This document shows positions 6,265 to 8,723 of a stretch of 8,723 bases of DNA, one piece after another; position 1 is the stretch's first letter, and every line of letters starts with the position of its first letter. Source of the DNA: BMS3Bbin11 sp034659075 (GTDB lineage: Bacteria; Pseudomonadota; Gammaproteobacteria; BMS3Bbin11); the NCBI GenBank assembly GCA_034659075.1, contig JAYEGM010000216.1, forward strand, positions 1 through 8,723, given 5' to 3'. Under the pieces are notes generated by a model. The model was given only the letters and a program-made list of their open reading frames with translations, had not been told where the DNA came from and ran no database searches. The position numbers and the translations under genes were made by a program.

Positions 6265-6360
6265 AAAGTGGACTTTTTCGTTACATATAACACAAACGTT
6301 TACTTATATGCGACTTTAATAAAATATTACCTCGGGACCACCAATACGAGGGAGTACACA

Positions 6361-7008
6361 ATGTCAATTCTTAAACGTTTGTCCACAACTCTTGTTTCTC
6401 GCATAGATAGCGTAGTCAATGAAATTGAAAATCATGACGCCGTCGTACAGGCAACACTCAATGATATGCGAAAAAAAGTCGCTGTCGCGAAAGTACGATT
6501 GAATCGCGTCCACCAGGATGAAGAGCGACTGAAGAATCAGATTCTCGAACAGAAAGAAAGGGCCCGGCAATGGCGTAATCGTGCCATTGAATGTGCTAAA
6601 AGTGATGAGGGCCGGGCGTTGAAGTGTGTCTGTCATAGTCGCCAGTGTGAACAGAAGATCAACCGTCACCAACAGGCATTGCTCCAGTATCAGCAAACCG
6701 CCGAAAAGCTGGCCGCTAATATTGAATTTAGCGAACAGCGACTGACAGAAATTAAGCAAAAACTTACGCTGATGAGAGCCCGCCAATCCACCAGCTCGGC
6801 ACTGCGTGCTACCTGTGATTCCAGCCCGTGCGCCACCCAGCTGCTGGACGATACTTTTGACCGCTGGGAGATCAATATTAGTCATGATGAAATGGCGATT
6901 GATAGCCAGCAGATGGTCGATCCCATGGAACGTGAATTCATTTTGAATGAGCAGGAAGATGAGCTGCGAAGCGAGCTGCAATCACTGCTTAAAAAGGAGG
7001 AGAAGTAA
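6361..7008 (+). CDS. PspA/IM30-family coiled-coil protein with six cysteines
   Basis: A 215-residue, strongly helical, highly charged protein. It starts MSILKRLSTTLVSRIDSVVNEIENHDAVVQ, like the amphipathic first helix and first coil of PspA/IM30 (ESCRT-III-like membrane-remodelling proteins). It continues with long coiled coils (about 30-72 and 97-140) and a shorter C-terminal part with the acidic stretch DPMEREFILNEQEDEL. The start is fixed by GGGAG (6350-6354) 6 bases upstream. It is somewhat shorter than E. coli PspA (about 222). Unusual are the cysteines at 78, 89, 91, 96, 152 and 157, including CVCHSRQC and CDSSPC, which suggest redox or metal sensitivity. The stop codon overlaps the next gene's start (TAATG). 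It probably acts on the inner face of the cytoplasmic membrane with the neighbouring membrane protein. Confidence 0.83.
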   Translation: MSILKRLSTTLVSRIDSVVNEIENHDAVVQATLNDMRKKVAVAKVRLNRVHQDEERLKNQILEQKERARQWRNRAIECAKSDEGRALKCVCHSRQCEQKINRHQQALLQYQQTAEKLAANIEFSEQRLTEIKQKLTLMRARQSTSSALRATCDSSPCATQLLDDTFDRWEINISHDEMAIDSQQMVDPMEREFILNEQEDELRSELQSLLKKEEK

Positions 7009-8345
7009 TGAATACATCACAGGATATGGCTGATAAAAATAAGCTGTTCGAAACTGATTCAGGAAGCAGCTTTGATCTGATGAAAAAACTGCCAGGTCTG
7101 TTGCGAGTACTGGGTGCCGGTGTACTGCTAATCGCCATGTACAGCTTTCTTATTAAGGGCTGGCAAAGCGGTAATGATGTTATGCGCTATTTCATGATGC
7201 TCGGCCATACTGCAGCGCTGGCGACGATTGGATTGGCCAGTGGGCACTGGCTGAAGGATGGCAAAGGTGCTCGACTGCTGCTCACGCTGGCTCTGGCATC
7301 GGTACCTGCTAATTTTGCTATTTTGGGTGCCTTTATTTTCTCTCAAATGGGAGGCATAGATTCCAGCCTTTACCCGAATTACGTTGCCTGGTCATCCGGC
7401 AGCATGAAGGCAGCCTTGCTGACCAGTGCAGGCGCTATGCTGATCTTGATTCCAGTCACTTTTCTTGGATATACCGTGCTCGCTCGAAGCATATCAAAGA
7501 AGGTGGCACTAATATTTCTCGTAAGTAATGCGGCCTTGCTGCTGCCATTTCGCGACCCGCAACTCGTTGCTCTAGTGGTACTCGCACTTACTATTTTCAG
7601 TGTATTTTTCAGTACTAAAGTATCGCATCAGCAAATAGCCATTAAAACCCGTGAAGGTATCACAGCACTGGGACTATTGTTTTTGCCCCTGGCCGTACTG
7701 ATGGTACGTAGCCTGTGGCTTTATTCAGCTGATTATTTTCTGCTTTCGATATTGTCCATTACTGTTTTCCTTATGATCAGGCAGGCTTCAACAAATTTTG
7801 AGACAGAGTCAAAGATGTGCAGCACACTCAATGCGCTATCACTGCTGCCAGCATTTTCTGCCATTCCCCTTATTAGCGCTGCAATGTTCGATGCAGTAAT
7901 TATCTCGAAGTCGCTGATCATCCCGCTAGCCACATTTATATCAGCAGGCATGGTCTATGATATATCCCGTCGCAGTCATTCCTTCGCGGCAGGCTATCGC
8001 AATATTGCCGTCGGCCTGGTCCTGCTAAATACGATTTACAATCTTCTTATTGTCGCAAGCCTGCAGGCTTCTCTGGTGTGTATTGCTGTTGGTATGGGGT
8101 TGGTTGTATTGGGTTACCAGAAACAGTACCGAAATATATTTACAAGTGGTATCGTTTTGATACTGACAGGTGCAATCTACCAGGCCTATGAGCTAGTACA
8201 TCACTTCGACCTGACTAACTGGTTCAGCATGGCTGCACTGGGAGTGGTTGCAATAGTGCTGGCCTCCACCATTGAATCTCAGGGTGGAAAGATAAAATCC
8301 AGGCTGGACCGATGGATGCTTACATTTAAGTCCTGGGATAAATAG
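7008..8345 (+). CDS. Polytopic membrane protein coupled to the PspA-like gene, function unknown
   Basis: A 445-residue integral membrane protein. Its start overlaps the pspA-like stop by one base and is preceded by AAGGAGG (6994-7000), so the pair is translationally coupled. A polar cytoplasmic N-terminus (about 1-28) is followed by about 12-14 hydrophobic segments, near 29-49, 60-80, 88-112, 133-159, 165-181, 184-202, 217-236, 240-258, 275-298, 300-318, 330-350, 352-370, 376-393 and 404-420. A basic, Trp-containing tail (KIKSRLDRWMLTFKSWDK) ends the protein. I see no transporter, protease or enzyme motif and do not recognise the family; a loose resemblance to DUF2157-type multi-pass proteins is possible. 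Its job is probably to anchor, recruit or signal to the PspA-like protein, a role played by PspB/PspC elsewhere. That is inferred from context only. Confidence 0.8.
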   Translation: MNTSQDMADKNKLFETDSGSSFDLMKKLPGLLRVLGAGVLLIAMYSFLIKGWQSGNDVMRYFMMLGHTAALATIGLASGHWLKDGKGARLLLTLALASVPANFAILGAFIFSQMGGIDSSLYPNYVAWSSGSMKAALLTSAGAMLILIPVTFLGYTVLARSISKKVALIFLVSNAALLLPFRDPQLVALVVLALTIFSVFFSTKVSHQQIAIKTREGITALGLLFLPLAVLMVRSLWLYSADYFLLSILSITVFLMIRQASTNFETESKMCSTLNALSLLPAFSAIPLISAAMFDAVIISKSLIIPLATFISAGMVYDISRRSHSFAAGYRNIAVGLVLLNTIYNLLIVASLQASLVCIAVGMGLVVLGYQKQYRNIFTSGIVLILTGAIYQAYELVHHFDLTNWFSMAALGVVAIVLASTIESQGGKIKSRLDRWMLTFKSWDK

Positions 8346-8350
8346 ATATA

Positions 8351-8385
8351 TGAGGCCGCGGCGTTGCCCCGGCCTCAGTAATTTT
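8351..8385 (+). terminator. Intrinsic terminator of the pspA-like operon
   Basis: TGAGGCCG (8351-8358) pairs with CGGCCTCA (8370-8377), with further internal pairs, followed by GTAATTTTT. It lies 5 bp past the membrane-protein stop. Confidence 0.75.
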
Positions 8386-8403
8386 TGCAGCAGTTCAAAA
8401 CCG

Positions 8404-8438
8404 GTCTGACAGGTCTCACAAACCGGGTGCTGTCAGAC
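8404..8438 (-). terminator. Possible terminator/hairpin downstream of the HU-family gene
   Basis: Perfect 9-bp dyad GTCTGACAG (8404-8412) and CTGTCAGAC (8430-8438) with a 17-nt loop, 19 bp past the HU-family stop on the minus strand, then CGGTTTT. The T-run is short. A competing pairing CCGGT/ACCGG (8401-8405 and 8422-8426) overlaps it. Confidence 0.5.
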
Positions 8439-8457
8439 AAGGTTCCAGTTTGTTTCC

Positions 8458-8723
8458 TTAATCGACCATCTTTTTAAGGCCAGCTAGCGGACGCACACGC
8501 ACAGCCTTGCTTTTCGGTTTGGCTTTAATGATGATGTCTTCGCCGGTAAAGGGATTTCTGCCTGGACGTGCTTTTGTTGCAGGTTTGATTACACGTTTAA
8601 TTTTAAGCAGGCCAGGGTAGGTGAATTCACCTGCGCCACGGGGTTTGATGTGACCGTGAATGATATCCTTCAGTCCATCAATGACAGAACGCACTTCTTT
8701 TCGGCTCAATCCTGTTTCATCCA
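8458..8723 (-). CDS. HU-family DNA-binding protein, 5' end beyond window
   Basis: At least 88 residues of an HU/IHF-family nucleoid protein are visible. The frame is open to the window edge, where residues DETGLSRKEVRSVIDGL match helices of the HU N-terminal dimerisation part, so the TTG at 8707-8709 is internal rather than the start. The DNA-binding saddle is clear: GAGEFTYPGLLKIKRVI, then PATKARPGRNPFTGEDI, where the Pro of NPFTGE is at the intercalating tip position, then IKAKPKSKAVRVRPLAGLKKMVD. The PATKAR and C-terminal VRVRPL features place it with the slightly divergent HU-like proteins of Gammaproteobacteria rather than with hupA/hupB of E. coli. It would bend and compact DNA as a dimer. 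It converges on the pspA-like operon. Confidence 0.88.
   Translation of the reverse strand, partial: DETGLSRKEVRSVIDGLKDIIHGHIKPRGAGEFTYPGLLKIKRVIKPATKARPGRNPFTGEDIIIKAKPKSKAVRVRPLAGLKKMVD

Noticed and set aside
6213..6293. Longer N-terminus for the HTH regulator, starting at 6293
   Set aside because: It would run through the operator-like dyad and probable -10. The ATG at 6212 has a strong AAGGAG.
6268..6360. Longer N-terminus for the PspA-like gene, starting at 6268
   Set aside because: The extension crosses the divergent promoter region, has no ribosome-binding site, and encodes residues unlike the family. The ATG at 6361 has GGGAG in place.
6364..6981. 205-codon minus-strand ORF
   Set aside because: It lies almost wholly antisense to the PspA-like gene, whose family, ribosome-binding site and operon position are clear. 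The hydrophobic product is the reverse reading of coiled-coil codons.
8458..8709. HU-family gene starting at the TTG at 8709
   Set aside because: Codons upstream of the TTG (DETG) continue the HU-family alignment to the window edge, so the gene is partial, not an 83-residue protein.

Overview
The window looks like part of a gammaproteobacterial chromosome, probably from a marine or other free-living heterotroph. The evidence is the gene content: a cytochrome c5-type protein, a TorF-family porin, a cbpA-cbpM co-chaperone pair, an AraC regulator with an arabinose-binding-type N-terminal domain, an E. coli-like tRNA-Arg(CCG), and an HU-family protein with a PxxKAR-NPFTGE core. I cannot name the genus. 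Base composition is moderate, and intergenic regions are AT-rich.

Left part (1-2146), minus strand. The first ~207 bases are the 5' end of a group II intron that runs off the left edge. It sits directly after the intrinsic terminator of a periplasmic cytochrome c5-like gene (265-708), the placement typical of bacterial class C introns. Next comes a TorF-family outer-membrane porin (1078-1782), followed by a possible 30-residue membrane peptide and a strong bidirectional terminator. Upstream of the porin are a close match to a sigma-54 -24/-12 promoter, a leader inverted repeat, and, about 140 bp before the predicted start site, a near-consensus NtrC dyad. The porin is therefore probably controlled by nitrogen status.

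Middle part (2147-4802). A cbpA-cbpM pair (DnaJ-like co-chaperone and its modulator) lies on the minus strand. Facing away from it is an AraC-type regulator, followed by tRNA-Arg(CCG). Downstream of the tRNA is a gene-poor stretch (4803-5480) with hairpins, a possible 34-codon ORF and what looks like the N-terminal remnant of a membrane-anchored hydrolase.

Right part (5481-8723). The most interesting unit is a compact three-gene module. An HTH regulator (minus) is divergent from a PspA/IM30-like coiled-coil protein with six cysteines, which is translationally coupled (TAATG) to a 445-residue polytopic membrane protein I do not recognise. A dyad in the divergent region, overlapping a -10-like hexamer of the regulator, is the obvious operator candidate. 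The layout suggests a self-contained membrane-stress system without pspB, pspC or pspF. The window closes with the C-terminal part of an HU-family nucleoid protein, convergent with the membrane-protein gene.
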